Assembly (NCBI GenBank): GCA_030437565.1
Contig: CP129291.1
Location: forward strand, 3,224,001 to 3,288,000
Origin: Terrilactibacillus sp. S3-3
GTDB taxonomy: Bacteria > Bacillota > Bacilli > Bacillales > Sporolactobacillaceae
Direction: 5' to 3'
Length of the DNA stretch: 64,000 nt
Both the position numbers and the translations under genes were made by a program. The notes beneath the pieces are model-generated. The model was given only the letters and a program-made list of their open reading frames with translations. It was not told where the DNA came from and searched no databases. Below are positions 49,407 to 59,867 of the stretch, piece after piece; the first letter of the stretch is position 1; each line of letters starts with the position of its first letter.

Positions 49407-50252
49407 TTATTTATTATTGATAATTTCGGCCACAGGCTTGTCCACCGGCACTTTTGTCCCGCCGAATTCCTTTTTAACATAGTCCTGTATTTCTTTTGAA
49501 TGATATAAGTCCTTTAATTTTAATAATGCCTTATCATGGCTGCGGCTTTTTTTGGTCACCAGCAGGTTTATATTCGCGATTGTATCCTGATTCAGTTTTT
49601 CATGGTAAATGGAGTCTTTAATTGAATTCAGGCCGGCATCCAAAGCGACGCTGTTGCCGATCAGAGCGATCGTAACATCTGGGAGAGCCCGCGCCGTCAT
49701 TCTTCCGTCCATCTCAACGAATTTCAATTTCTTCGGATTGGAAGCAATCCCGTCGATACCGGTGAAGGAATTGAAACCCGGTTTGAGCTCGATCAAGCCT
49801 GCCGACCGCAAGACACGCAAGGCGCGGGCTGTGTTTGCCGCATCGTTCGGTATGGCGACTTTCGCCCCGTCAGGAATCGCCCTAAGGCTTTTGACTTTTT
49901 TCGAATAAATGCCCATTGGTTCCAAATAAGTTGTCGCGATCGCCGCCAGCGGGTTACCTTTTCTCTTATTGTAATCCTGGAAATAGGACAAAGACTGGAA
50001 CGCATTGACATCAATGAGGCCGTCGGTTGTCGCATCGTTGATTTGTGTCCCGTCGCTGAACTCTTTAACAACAATATTTAAACCCGCTTTTTTGGCCGCT
50101 TTGGACTTCGCAATAAACTTCCATACTTGAGCGTCCGATCCGCTTGATCCGACAACGATTTTTTGTGTTTTTTTACCGCCTGCCGAAGAGCCGCAAGCGG
50201 CCAGTACACCAAGTGACAATATTAAAATAAATAAAACAAAACGTTTTTTCAT
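49407..50252 (-). CDS. MetQ-like substrate-binding lipoprotein 2
   Basis: Intact, 281 residues. Signal MKKRFVLFILILSLGVLAAC with lipobox LAAC, then IVVGSSGSDAQVWKFIAKSKAAKKAGLN, DGLIDVNAFQSLSYFQDYNK, LEPMGIYSKKVKSLRAIPDGAKVAIPNDAANTARAL and FVEMDGRMTARALPDVTIALIGN. The extracytoplasmic receptor of a methionine-type ABC importer whose ATPase and permease are not in the window. 77 bases upstream of receptor 1 and just after an M20 gene. Confidence 0.92.
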   Translation of the reverse strand: MKKRFVLFILILSLGVLAACGSSAGGKKTQKIVVGSSGSDAQVWKFIAKSKAAKKAGLNIVVKEFSDGTQINDATTDGLIDVNAFQSLSYFQDYNKRKGNPLAAIATTYLEPMGIYSKKVKSLRAIPDGAKVAIPNDAANTARALRVLRSAGLIELKPGFNSFTGIDGIASNPKKLKFVEMDGRMTARALPDVTIALIGNSVALDAGLNSIKDSIYHEKLNQDTIANINLLVTKKSRSHDKALLKLKDLYHSKEIQDYVKKEFGGTKVPVDKPVAEIINNK

Positions 50253-50334
50253 CCCCAGGTCTCCTCATCTATCGAAAAGTGATAGCCTTTTTATCTGTCC
50301 TAAAACCTGAAGGCGGGAGCCAATCCCGCCCTGC

Positions 50335-51502
50335 TTATGATTCTTTCAACTTTTTCAGTGCCTCAATGGCCAAGGTAGAGAAAAACCGGGCGCTCGGCAA
50401 TAACGCCCTTTCATCCAGTGTAAAAGCCGGATGGTGCCATTCCTCCGTACCCGAAGTCCCCATGAACACAAAGGTGCCGGGAATGACTTTCTGATACTCC
50501 GCAAAGTCTTCGCCCGCGGCCGATGGCACCGGATCGACGACATTGAAACCTAATCTCTCCGCTACGCCCGCGGTCCATTCGGTCAGCCGCCGATCGTTTT
50601 GAACCGGCGGCGGTCCGGGCGTCAGCCGCAGCGTCGCGGCCGCGCCTAAAGCCTGCGCCACACCGTCAATCACCCGGCGGATGGCGCCTGGAATACCGGC
50701 CCGCACATTTTCCTGAAAAGTGCGCACCGTTCCTTCCAATACCGCTTTTCCAGGAATGACATTCCATGTATTCCCCGCCTCTAAATGCGTGACGCTGATC
50801 ACCGCGTTATCCAGAGGACTGATGTTTCGGCTCACAATCGTTTGGAGAGCTGTAATAACATGTGCCGAGACGACGAGTGGATCAATGCCCTTTTCCGGTG
50901 CCGCGGCATGCGTGCCCACGCCTTCAATTCGATTTCGAACCGATCCACTCCGGCCATCAGCGGGCCGTCGGTGATCCCAATCGTGCCGACCGGCAAATCC
51001 GGCTTGTTATGCATGCCGAAAATCGCCTGCACATCGTCAAGTGCCCCCGTTTCGAGTGTTCTTTCCGCCCCGCCGCCGTTTTCTTCCGAAGGCTGAAAAA
51101 CAATCTTCACCGTTCCCTCAATGGCATCCTCCTGCTCTTTTAACAAACGGGCGGCGCCCAAAATGGCCGCTGTATGGAAGTCATGGCCGCAGGCATGCAT
51201 TTTGCCCGGCACTTTTGAAGCAAAAGGCAGATGTGTTTCTTCCAGAATCGGCAGTGCATCAATATCGGCCCGAAGCGCCACTGTCGGGCCCTCTTTTTTC
51301 CCTCTTATTTCCGCAAGCACGCCTGTTTTTAATGGAAAATCCAACACATTGATCCCGGCATCAGCGAGCCAGCGGCGAATAGCCTTTGTGGTTTCAAATT
51401 CTTCATTGGATAGTTCCGGATGTTCATGCAGCGGCGGCGGCGGTAATCAATCAATTCACTTTCCAGCTGCTTCGCTTCCACATCTTTAGCGATTTTGGCC
51501 AT
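50335..51502 (-). CDS. M20 family amidohydrolase 1, frameshifted
   Basis: Metal-dependent N-acyl amino acid hydrolase, YxeP/SndB-like. Order: MAKIAKDVEAKQLESELIDYRR, after an indel near 51440 LHEHPELSNEEFETTKAIR, then RADIDALPILEETHLPFASKVPGKMHACGHDFHTA with the metal ligands, FQPSEENGGGAE (catalytic Glu), GTHAAAPEKGIDPLVVSAHV in the lid domain, AGEDFAEYQKVIPGTFVFMG with the last ligand. A second break lies near 50870. About 389 residues. AAGGAGGAG precedes ATG 51502. In the S-box operon it could deacylate imported N-acyl sulfur amino acids. Confidence 0.9.
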
Positions 51503-51548
51503 TTTTTTCTCCTCCTTCTTTATTTGCCTCCCCAAAATTTCAAGCCGC

Positions 51549-52884
51549 TTATTTTGTCTCAAGCTTGGCAAAGCGGTTCACAGGTTTCTTAAGCCCCAAA
51601 TGGTCGCGGAGCGTACTGCCCTCATATTCACGGCGGAAAAGACCGCGATCTTGCAAAATCGGCACCACTTTGTCCACAAAATTTTCCAAGTCCCTCGGAT
51701 AAGACGGTGCGACAAGCATGAAACCGTCGGCCGCCTTTTCATCGAACCATTTTTCCAACTTATCGGCTATTTTTTTTCCGGTGTTCCCACCCAGTCGCGG
51801 CGGGCACTGCCTTCCATTAAGCCGTACAGTTCACGCAAAGTCGGATTTTTCTCCTCAATCCAGCCTCTCATTCTTTCAAAATGGCTCTGAATGCCGTTTT
51901 CCGGCGGAAACTCAACTTCCCTTGCCGGCGTATCCAAGCTGTACTTGCTGAAATCGACTTTGCCCAAATAGCCGGATAAGAAGCGCAGCCCTTGTTCAGG
52001 AATGAGCAAATCTTGCAGCTCTTGATATTTTTCTTCCGCTTCTTCCTCCGTATCGCCGATGATCGGCGAAATGCCCTGAAGAATGTGCAGTTCGTCTTCA
52101 GTGCGCCCGTAGTCGGGCAGCTTACTTTTTAAACTTTTATAAAAATCCTTTGCCAAATCAAAATCTTTGACATGAGAAAAAACGACTTCGGCCGTGCGCG
52201 CAGCCAAATACTGGCCCGGCTCGGAGGCACCGGCTTCAACGATGACCGGCTGGCCCTGTTCGGAGCGGGCAATGTTCAGCGGCCCGCTGACGGAGAAAAA
52301 GCGGCCTTTGTAATTCAAGCGATGAACCTTGTCCGGATCATAAAACCGGCCGTTCTCTTTATCGAACACAAAAGCATCGTCTTCCCACGAATCCCACAGC
52401 CCTTTAACCACATCGATGAATTCTTCGGCCCGTCATAGCGCTTATCATGCTCCAAATGTTCGTCTTTGCTGAAATTCTGTGCCGTCTGGCCGGTTGCATC
52501 GCCGGTCGTGACAAGGTTCCATCCGGCTCTCCCGTGGCTGACATGATCGAGGGACAAAAATTGACGTGCCAAGTTGTATGGCTCGTTATACGTTGTCGAT
52601 GCCGTGCCGACCACGCCGATTTTTGATGTTGCTCCGGCAATCGCGCTTTGCAAAATGACCGGATCAAATCGGTTGAGAATGTTGGGATGCGAGTCCTCGT
52701 TAATTGCCAGGCTGTCCGGCATAAACACGATATCGAACTTGCCCCGCTCAGCAATTTGTGCCAGATTCCGATAAAAATCAATATCAATGCTGGCGCCCGG
52801 ATCGGCGTCGGGCCGCCGCCACGAGCCAAGATGAATCCCCGTGCCAACCAGATATGCAGACAACTTGATTTGTCTTTTTCCCAT
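51549..52884 (-). CDS. NtaA/SnaA/DszA-type flavin monooxygenase, frameshifted
   Basis: FMNH2-dependent two-component monooxygenase of about 445 residues. KRQIKLSAYLVGTGIHLGSWRRPDADP, IAERGKFDIVFMPDSLA, GTASTTYNEPYNLARQFLSLDHVSHGRAGWNLVTT and HDKRYD; after an indel near 52415 VKGLWDSWEDDAFVFDKENG and GQPVIVEAGASEPGQYLAARTAEVVF; after an indel near 51770 DGFMLVAPSYPRDLENFVDKVVPILQDRGLFR. Similar to B. subtilis CmoJ (YtnJ), which acts in S-alkylcysteine salvage. GGGAGG precedes ATG 52884. Confidence 0.9.
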
Positions 52885-52913
52885 CTTCAAACCTCCCATA
52901 AATCTATTTATTT

Positions 52914-53763
52914 TTATAAGTGTGTTTTATATGTCGACGACAATTCTTTCAAAGAAATAAACGTCGGAATATAATTGCCTTTATAGGTTTGGCGAATAAA
53001 GTCGGCTACTTGCTTGGATTGATAGATTTTCACCAATTTTTTTAATTCCGGCCGGTTTTTGTCTTTAGCGCGAGCAGCAATGATATTGATATAAGGTTTG
53101 GCCGTTTTTTACTCTCATGGTATAAAGCGTCTTTCAGCCTGAGTCCCGCGACAAGCGCCGTGCCGTTATTAATCACCGATGCGGTGACATCGTCCATGAC
53201 CCTCGGCGTATTGGCGCCATCGACCGGGATAATTTGCAAATGCTTCGGATTCTCTTTGATTTTGTCCTTGCCGCCGTCTCCGTTAAAATGATCAACCAGT
53301 TTAATCAAACCAGCCGATTGCAAAAGAACTAGCGAGCGTCCCCAGTTGGATTGATCATTAGGAACAGCGATTTTGGCGCCATCGGGGATATCTTTAATAC
53401 TTTTGATCTTTTTCGAATAAAGGCCGAGCGGAGCGATGATCGTCGTGCCGATGGGAACAATTTTTGTATGATGCTTTTCATTAAATTGCTCAAGATAAGC
53501 AATATGCTGAAAGGCATTGGCATCGATGTCGCCTTCGTCCAGCGGCGTGTTAGGATCAATGTTTGCAGAAAAATTGACCACTTTCACCGTCAGCCCCTTT
53601 TTTTTAGCAATTTTCGCAATATAGTTCCAAGTTTTGAGTTCCGAACTGCGTACCCCCACTTTGATCACTTTTGTTTTTTTTTGCTTGTGCTGCTGTGTCC
53701 GCATCCTGCGCTAATCACCAATAGCAGCAGGATAAATCCGATGATGATTTTTTTTTTCTTCAA
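52914..53763 (-). CDS. MetQ-like substrate-binding lipoprotein 3, frameshifted
   Basis: TTG start region KKKKIIIGFILLLLVISAGC (lipobox SAGC). An indel in the A-run near 53680 precedes TKVIKVGVRSSELKTWNYIAKIAKKKGL, GDIDANAFQHIAYLEQFNEK, IIAPLGLYSKKIKSIKDIPDGAKIAVPND; another near 53112 precedes KPYINIIAARAKDKNRPELKKLVKIYQSKQVADFI. About 280 residues. Second gene of the S-box operon, after the MsnO8-type monooxygenase. Confidence 0.86.
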
Positions 53764-53966
53764 CAAATGATCTCTCCACACTTTCTGTATCGTTTATCTC
53801 TATTTTTAAGCCGAGCCTCTACTAAATCCGCAGCCTGCCGGAAACTTCAATCCAAGCCCGCAAACCGACTGATAAGCCCTGATTGTGACATCTAAAATGC
53901 TTTAAGCATCTTCTAATAGCGCCAGCTGGCATGATTCTGCCATTCTGTCTTTTCCTGTTCGCAAAT

Positions 53967-54990
53967 TTACTGAGCCGCAAGCTGTTTATCATTTAACAGA
54001 GCCTCATTTAAAAGTTTGTAAGTGTGCAGCCGTTTTTGAAAGTCGTCAACGGCCGCAATGATCACGAACTCATCCACTTGATACTTTTTCTGCAAGGCCG
54101 TCAGTCGTGCTTTCAAAGTATTTTTCGAACCATAGATAATGTTGGCCTCCTCAATCTCCAACGTTACCTTTTCTGCGGCATGTTTCTGAAAATCCAGCGC
54201 TTTTTCCAGACTGGTGATCGTCAATGTCTTGCCCGATTCAAAATGGATTCTGATCACCTTATTGTCGGCGGCGAGCTGCCTGGCTTCCTCATCGGAATCA
54301 GCGGCAATCACAGACAGGGCCAGCGCCGCTTTCGGTTCCGCTTGTTCTCCCGGCTGGAATTTTTCCCGGTAGGCGGACAGTGCCTCTTCCATGGCCGCTT
54401 CGTCGCCGTTAAGAAATTGCGCAAAAACATACGGAACCGAAACCCGCGGCCAGCGTTGCACTTTGCACACTTGTGCCAAGCGAATAAATATCCGCCGTCT
54501 GCCGCAGTTCGGGAATCGTTTTCAAACCGTAAAACGGATGCCCTTCCGGAAGCCGATTATGCAGGAACTGAATCAATTCCTGCAATTTGTCCGAAAGCGG
54601 CGGTTCATTATCAACGTTATCCTGCTGCAGGGCCCTTGTTGCCAAAGGAAGGCCGCCGGGCGACCGGCCGATGCCAAGGTCGACCCGCCCGGGTGCCAAA
54701 GAAGCGAGGACATTAAAATTCTCGGCGACTTTATACGGGCTGTAATGCTGAAGCATGACACCGCCCGATCCTATTCGGATCCGGCCGGTTTTCGCTAATA
54801 AATGCGAAACAAGCACTTCCGGAGAGGCTCCGACCACTTTATCCGAATCATGGTGTTCAGCGACCCAAAAACGATGATACCCCCACTTTTCCGCTGCCTG
54901 TGCCAATTCAATCGTGTGTTGAAAAGCCTCCTCCGCGTTTTTTTTTTCGCCGATCGGCGTTTGATCGAGAATACTTAATTTGAGTGTCAT
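53967..54990 (-). CDS. MsnO8-type LLM flavin oxidoreductase, frameshifted
   Basis: Luciferase-like monooxygenase of about 340 residues. Typical start TLKLSILDQTPIGEKKNAEEAF, then WGYHRFWVAEHHDSDKVVGASPEVLVSHLLAKTGRIRIGSGGVMLQHYSPYKVAENF, ASLAPGRVDLGIGRSPGG and, after an indel near 54440, VFAQFLNGDEAAMEEALSAY. Similar to B. subtilis CmoO (YtmO). First gene after the SAM riboswitch at 55.2 kb; probably opens a C-S bond or acts with the NtaA-type partner. GGGAGG-like sequence precedes ATG 54990. Confidence 0.9.
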
Positions 54991-55071
54991 TCTTTTTCCC
55001 TCCCAATTTCCAGATTTCGTTTTTTTGTTTTTACAATTCCTCCGGCTTCGCTGAGTGCGCCATTTACTGTT

Positions 55072-55102
55072 AAAAAAGGCCCTCCTTTTGACAAGAAGAG
55101 CC
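55072..55102 (-). terminator. riboswitch-controlled terminator
   Basis: On the minus strand GGCTCTTCTTG...AAAGGAGGGCC forms a hairpin followed by TTTTTT, between the SAM-I aptamer and the monooxygenase gene. Confidence 0.8.
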
Positions 55103-55140
55103 ATTCCCGAAAAATTCTGCTTATTCCAGCGAATGTTTTT

Positions 55141-55245
55141 CTCATCTTTCGAACACTTGTGGAGTGTCCGCTGGATTTGGCACAGTGCTCCTCGAGCCTT
55201 TTGCCGAGATGTCATCGGGCCAGTCCCTCAATCTCTCTTGATAAG
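55141..55245 (-). ncRNA. SAM-I (S-box) riboswitch
   Basis: On the minus strand CTTATC...GATGAG (P1) encloses GAGGGACTGGCCCGATGA, TCGGCAAAAGG, GCACTGTGCCAAATCCAGC, the SAM-I core. It heads a six-gene operon (53.9 down to 48.5 kb). Confidence 0.92.
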
Positions 55246-55349
55246 AATGTCGGTATTAAATTGATTAATTCATATAAAAATACTAAGGTTTAAGATTGAT
55301 TTAAATTTTATTTCTTTATCGCTGAGATGTCAAGGTATTTTTCATGAAC

Positions 55350-56182
55350 TTATTTCAAATCGTCCGGAATGACCCAATAATGGTTGTGATTATGTTCGGA
55401 AATATAATTTTTGAATGTTTTTGATTGGTAAGCAGACACAATGGCTTTTACCCACTTTTTATCGCGATTCTTCTTGTCAACGGCAACCGTAATTTCCAGG
55501 TCCTTGACCAATGTCTCAGAAAGCAGGGCCTTTTCCGGATCAATATGCGCCGCATAGACAATGCTTCCCGGCAGTACGCCAAAATCGACATCCGATAGTG
55601 CGCGCGGGATTTGCGCGGAGTCCATCTGGATAATCGTCAAATGGCGCGGGTTCGACTCAATATCGTCTTTCGTCGCCAGAATCGGGTTAACGCCTTTTTT
55701 TAGCGTGATCCAGCCTGCTTTTTGCAGTAAATGATAGGCGCGGGCGGCATTGGACGGATCCTGAGGAATCGCGATTTTGGCGCCGTTTTGGATTTGTTTG
55801 ATACTCTCATGTTTATTCGAGAAGATACCGGCGCGGACAGAAGGAATGTGCAGCACCGGAACCAAATCGGCCTTTTTCTCTTTATTAAATGTTCTGATAT
55901 ACGCCGTATGCTGATCAACATTGAAATCATGCTTCCTTCCGTTAAGGCGACATCCGCCTGAAGCAGGTTGGAAAAGTTGATCAGCTTTACTGTATATCCC
56001 TTTTTTTCAAGAATAGGTTTGACACCCGTTTTAAATAATTCACTGTAAGGCCCGGGCGACGTGCCGATTCGCAATACTTTTTTTTTGTCCGTGCTGCCGG
56101 ACTGACCGCAGGCCGACAAGCTAAAGATAAATAAACTTGCTAAAAGAATGGATGAGGTGATTTTCGTCAATTTTTTTGTCAT
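55350..56182 (-). CDS. MetQ-like substrate-binding lipoprotein 4, frameshifted
   Basis: Signal MTKKLTKITSSILLASLFIFSLSAC (lipobox LSAC), KVLRIGTSPGPYSELFKTGVKPILEKKGY, an indel near 55930, then DLVPVLHIPSVRAGIFSNKHESIKQIQNGAKIAIPQDPSNAARAYHLL and MDSAQIPRALSDVDFGVLPGS. About 277 residues. Closest to receptor 1 in its GPY start. Second gene behind the SAM riboswitch at 57.6 kb. Confidence 0.88.
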
Positions 56183-56274
56183 AATTTTCTCCTAGTTATT
56201 TATGTTCTTTCTGTGATGATTAAATCGGGTCCGACAAAGGGCGACCGGCTGATTGCTTCACCCCGTGCGGGCAA

Positions 56275-57460
56275 TCAGTGCGGCGCTGCCTCTAGGCTCA
56301 CCTGCTCCAAGGCTTTTTTCGCCAATAGGCTGAAAAACTTCGAAGCCGGCAAAAGGGCTTTTTCATCAACCGTAAATTTCGGATGGTGGTGATTAAAAGA
56401 ATGACCGGTGCCGATATTGACAAATGCCCCAGGAATTTTTTGCTGGTAATAGGCGAAATCTTCTCCTCCCAATTTTGGCTCAAGCCGTTTGATCCGATAG
56501 CCGCTTTCTTCGGCTACCGCTGCGGCAAGAGCTGCCCAGTGTTCATCATTGTTAGTTGCCGGCGGGCCCGGCTCCCAATGGAACGCCGCATGAATGCCGA
56601 GCCCCCGGCTGATCCCCTCAACGATCAGCTTGATCTTTTCGGGTACGGCTTTTCTTGTCTCCTCGCTTAATGTGCGAACAGTCCCCTGCAAGTAGGATTT
56701 TTCAGGAATGACATTCCAAGTATTGCCGCTTGTCAGCTGAGTCACGCTAAGTAAAACATGATCCAGCGGGCTGGTATCCCGGCTGACAAGCGTTTGCAAA
56801 ACGGTAATAAGATGAGCGGCGCATACAACCGGATCACGGCCTTTTTCAGGCACGGCAGCATGGGTCGCTTGACCGGAAAGGGTAATTTCGAAACGATCGA
56901 CTGCGGCCGTCAAAGCGCCGGTTCGTGTCCCCAAGTTCACCAACTTCAAGATCAGGCGTATTATGCAGACCGAAGATCGCCCGAACACCGTCAAGGCCGC
57001 CGCTGGCAATCACGGCCTCAGCGCCGTGTCCCGATTCTTCCGCCGGCTGGAAGATGATGCGGACAGTACCCGGCAATTCCCGCGCATGCTGTTTCAGTAA
57101 ATACGCGGCTCCCAAAATCACGGCAGCATGAAAATCGTGGCCGCAGGCGTGCATCTTTCCCGGTACGGACGAACGGTATGACAGGCCTGTTTCTTCCAGG
57201 ATTGGCAATGCATCGATATCCGCACGAATCGCGACAACCGGCCCTGCAGGATCACCGGAAATCTCGGCAATCAGACCCGTTTTAAGCGGAACGTCAAGAA
57301 TGCGGATGCCAGCCTCAAGAAGTCTTTTTTTTCAGTTCTGCCGTAGTTTGCGTCTCCTCATAGGACAGTTCGGGGTATTTATGAAAATGGCGGCGAACAG
57401 CGGTCAATTCATCCTCAAGATGCCGGAGATGTCATCCAATGTTTTTTCTGGCAAGTGCAT
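56275..57460 (-). CDS. M20 family amidohydrolase 2, frameshifted
   Basis: Paralogue of the enzyme at 50.3 kb. After an early indel near 57430: HLEDELTAVRRHFHKYPELSYEETQTT; after a T-run near 57330: LEAGIRILDVPLKTGLIAEIS; RADIDALPILEETGLSYRSSVPGKMHACGHDFHAA with metal ligands; IIFQPAEESGHGAE; an indel near 56930; ATHAAVPEKGRDPVVCAAHL and GGEDFAYYQQKIPGAFVNIGTG. About 394 residues. AAGAAGGGTGA precedes ATG 57460. First gene of the second S-box operon. Confidence 0.9.
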
Positions 57461-57482
57461 TCACCCTTCTTTCTAAATGGCA

Positions 57483-57512
57483 TAAAAAAAAAGCTCCCGG
57501 AAGCCGGAAGCT
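57483..57512 (-). terminator. riboswitch-controlled terminator
   Basis: On the minus strand AGCTTCCGGCTTCCGGGAGCT is followed by T9, between the aptamer and the amidohydrolase gene. Confidence 0.82.
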
Positions 57513-57546
57513 ATGATGAATCGATAGATAAAGCGGGGGGGTCGAC

Positions 57547-57651
57547 CTTATCTATCGGGATCAAGAATCTTCCCGCTGGAATTAGCACAGTTCCCAGAAG
57601 GGTCTGTTGCTGAGGATTCATCGGGCCAGTCCCTCAACCTCTCATGATAAG
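57547..57651 (-). ncRNA. SAM-I (S-box) riboswitch
   Basis: On the minus strand P1 arms CTTATC and GATAAG enclose GAGGGACTGGCCCGATGAAT, CAGCAACAGACC, GGGAACTGTGCTAATTCCAG and CGGGAAG, a full SAM-I aptamer. Heads the amidohydrolase 2 / receptor 4 operon. Confidence 0.94.
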
Positions 57652-57804
57652 ATATTTCATATTTTTCACAGCTGTATACTATGATTTATATCTAATTTAA
57701 CCATCTCACCTGAATTTGTCAAGCACTAAATCTGTTTTTATGATTCGCCATATACTCGAAACCTTGTATTGGACTAGGTTTGAGAGATTCTCAAAATGGA
57801 CCAC

Positions 57805-58460
57805 CTTGGCGGGTACACGTACAACTTTTCGTCACAAGATTTACGCTTTTTTATACAAGTCGGTACGGGCCCGGGGTTGAGCCCAACTCTTTTAACAACT
57901 TTCGAACGGTTATTTACGACTTTTCGTATTTATTTACAAGATTTACGCTTTTTTTTTTATACAAGTCGGTACGGGCCTGGGGTTGGGCTCGACTCCTTTA
58001 ACAACTTTCGAACGGTTATTTACGACTTTTCGTCATTTATTTACAAGATTTCCGCTTTTTTTTTATACAGGTCGGTACGGGCCTGGGGTTGGGCCCAACT
58101 CTTTTAACAACTTTCGAACGGTTATTTACAACTTCTTGTCGTTTATTTACAAGATTTCTGCTTTTTTATACAAGTCAGGACGGGCCTGGGGTTGGGCCTA
58201 ACTCTTTTAACAACTTTCGAACGGTTATTTACAACTTTTCGTCCTTTATTTACAAGATTTCCGCTTTTTTTATACAAGTCGGGACAGGCCTGGGGTTGGG
58301 CCCAACTCTTTTAACAACTTTCGAACGGTTATTTACGACTTTTCGTCGTTTATTTACAAGATTTCTGCTTTTTTTTATACAAGTCAGGACAAGCCCGGGG
58401 TTTGGCCTAACTCTTTTAACAACTTTCGAACGGTTATTTACAACTTTTCGAGGGTTATTT
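57805..58460. repeat. 21-bp-based tandem array E (family 2)
   Basis: Same family as the array at 47.7 kb. Six higher-order units each contain TTAACAACTTTCGAACGGTT, ATTTACGACTTTTCGTC, TTTACAAGATTTCCGC, a T/A run, ACAAGTCGG and a GGGCCTGGGGTTGGGC piece. TTCGAACG dyads recur. It lies between the M20 peptidase 3' end and the SAM-riboswitch promoter of the next operon. Confidence 0.88.
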
Positions 58461-58529
58461 ACAACTTCCCTTAGTTTAATTTAGTTCGCCTGCCCGCCTC
58501 GCCCGTGAGATGTCCACGAACCCAAATAG

Positions 58530-58575
58530 TACGTTCGCAAGCCAAAATGATCCATTTGCGAGAACCAAGATGGAA
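58530..58575. repeat. degenerate family-1 repeat remnant
   Basis: CGCAAGCCAAAATGATCC and TTTGCGAGAACCAAGATGG resemble the complement of array C units (GAGCCAAAATGGGGCG). It adjoins the family-2 array, the only place where both families meet. Confidence 0.45.
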
Positions 58576-58632
58576 GATGCCCGGCCGCAACCCGCTTTGC
58601 TTGTTCCGCCGGCCGTCCTAACCCTTGAGCAC

Positions 58633-59783
58633 TCAGGAATCTAATAGACACAATTTTTTCAAGACGTTGATCAGCAAATGTGTCCGCGGCACGAGAGACG
58701 GAATAAATAAAAATTCTTTATCGCTGTGCGGATTTCCCCCGGCAGGACCCAGGCCGTCGACCGTTGGCACCCCCGCGGGCCGCGATCAGATTGCCGTCGG
58801 AACGGCCGCCGTCGGCCACAGCCTTCAGATCAATATTCAGCTTGTGCGCCTCGCTTTCAATCAGCGAAACCAGCCTAAAAGAGGCCGCTGTCGGCTCAAG
58901 CGGAGGCCGCTCCATTTCCTTTACTAGAACGGTCCGGGGGAACCTTGGACATCGGCATGGGCGCAGATTGTCTTCATCGCTTCTTCCACCCATTTTTCCT
59001 GCTCTGCAGTACTTATGCGCACATCGATCACGCCCTCGGCTTCCTGAGGAATCGTGTTCGCCGCCGTGCCGCCTTTAATCAGGCCGACATTGACAAAGAT
59101 GCCCTGATCATAATCAGTTAGTGCATGTAATCTCGTAATTTTCATCGCCAAATCCTGGATCGCGTTAATCCCCTTTTGCGGCTCCATCCCCGCGTGTGCC
59201 GCCCGGCCAGATACCCTGATTTTATAGCGTCCGCCGCCCATTCGCGAATGAAAAAAAATGCTGCCCCTCGGCGCCCCCGGGCTCCGTAATCAGTGCAGCC
59301 TTTTTTTTTTCCGCTCGACCGCAATTCGATAATTTCCCGTGAACTGATCGACCCGATTTCTTCATCCGGATTGATGATGATCTCGATTTCTCGCAGGGTC
59401 TGCGAATTTTCAAGCGCCAATGACTTCATGGCGGACAGCAGCATCACTTGGCTCGCTTTCATGTCGAACACACCCGGGCCGTAAGCATAATCTCCCCTAC
59501 TAACAAAAGGGCGCTTTTTAGCCGTTCCATCAGGAAAAACCGTATCCGTATGAACCGTCAGCAGCAACCCTGGATAATGGGCTTCTTTGTGCCTTAAGAT
59601 AACGGTGTTCCCGTAGGCCGGATGAAAGCAGACAGTCGGCACAAAGCCGATTTCCTGATAGGCTGCCGTTAAGATCCCGCTTACTTTGTTCACTCCGGCC
59701 ACATTCATTGATCCGCTGTCAATGTTCACAAGCCTTTCCAGCAGCTCAAGCATCGCCGGCAATTGCATAACCCTATCATTCAT
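58633..59783 (-). CDS. M20 family peptidase, CPG2/ArgE-like, frameshifted
   Basis: Zinc peptidase of about 383 residues. MNDRVMQLPAMLELLERLVNIDSGS; LLTVHTDTVFPDGTAKKRPF (His, Asp); YGPGVFDMKAS (bridging Asp); IIINPDEEIGSISSREII (catalytic Glu pair); after indels near 59310 and 59235, AAHAGMEPQKGINAIQDLAMKI and VNVGLIKGGTAANTIPQEAEGVIDVRIS; after indels near 58935 and 58775 the last ligand GNPHSDKEF. GGAAGTGAG precedes ATG 59783. Glutamate-carboxypeptidase branch, distinct from the two M20D enzymes; likely last gene of the ssu-like operon. Confidence 0.87.
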
Positions 59784-59867
59784 GATCTCACTTCCGATCA
59801 GCTCATTCTTAAACATTATTAAATAAAAATATAAAGCTGTCCGGGCGATCGCAGCCGAACACCCTTT

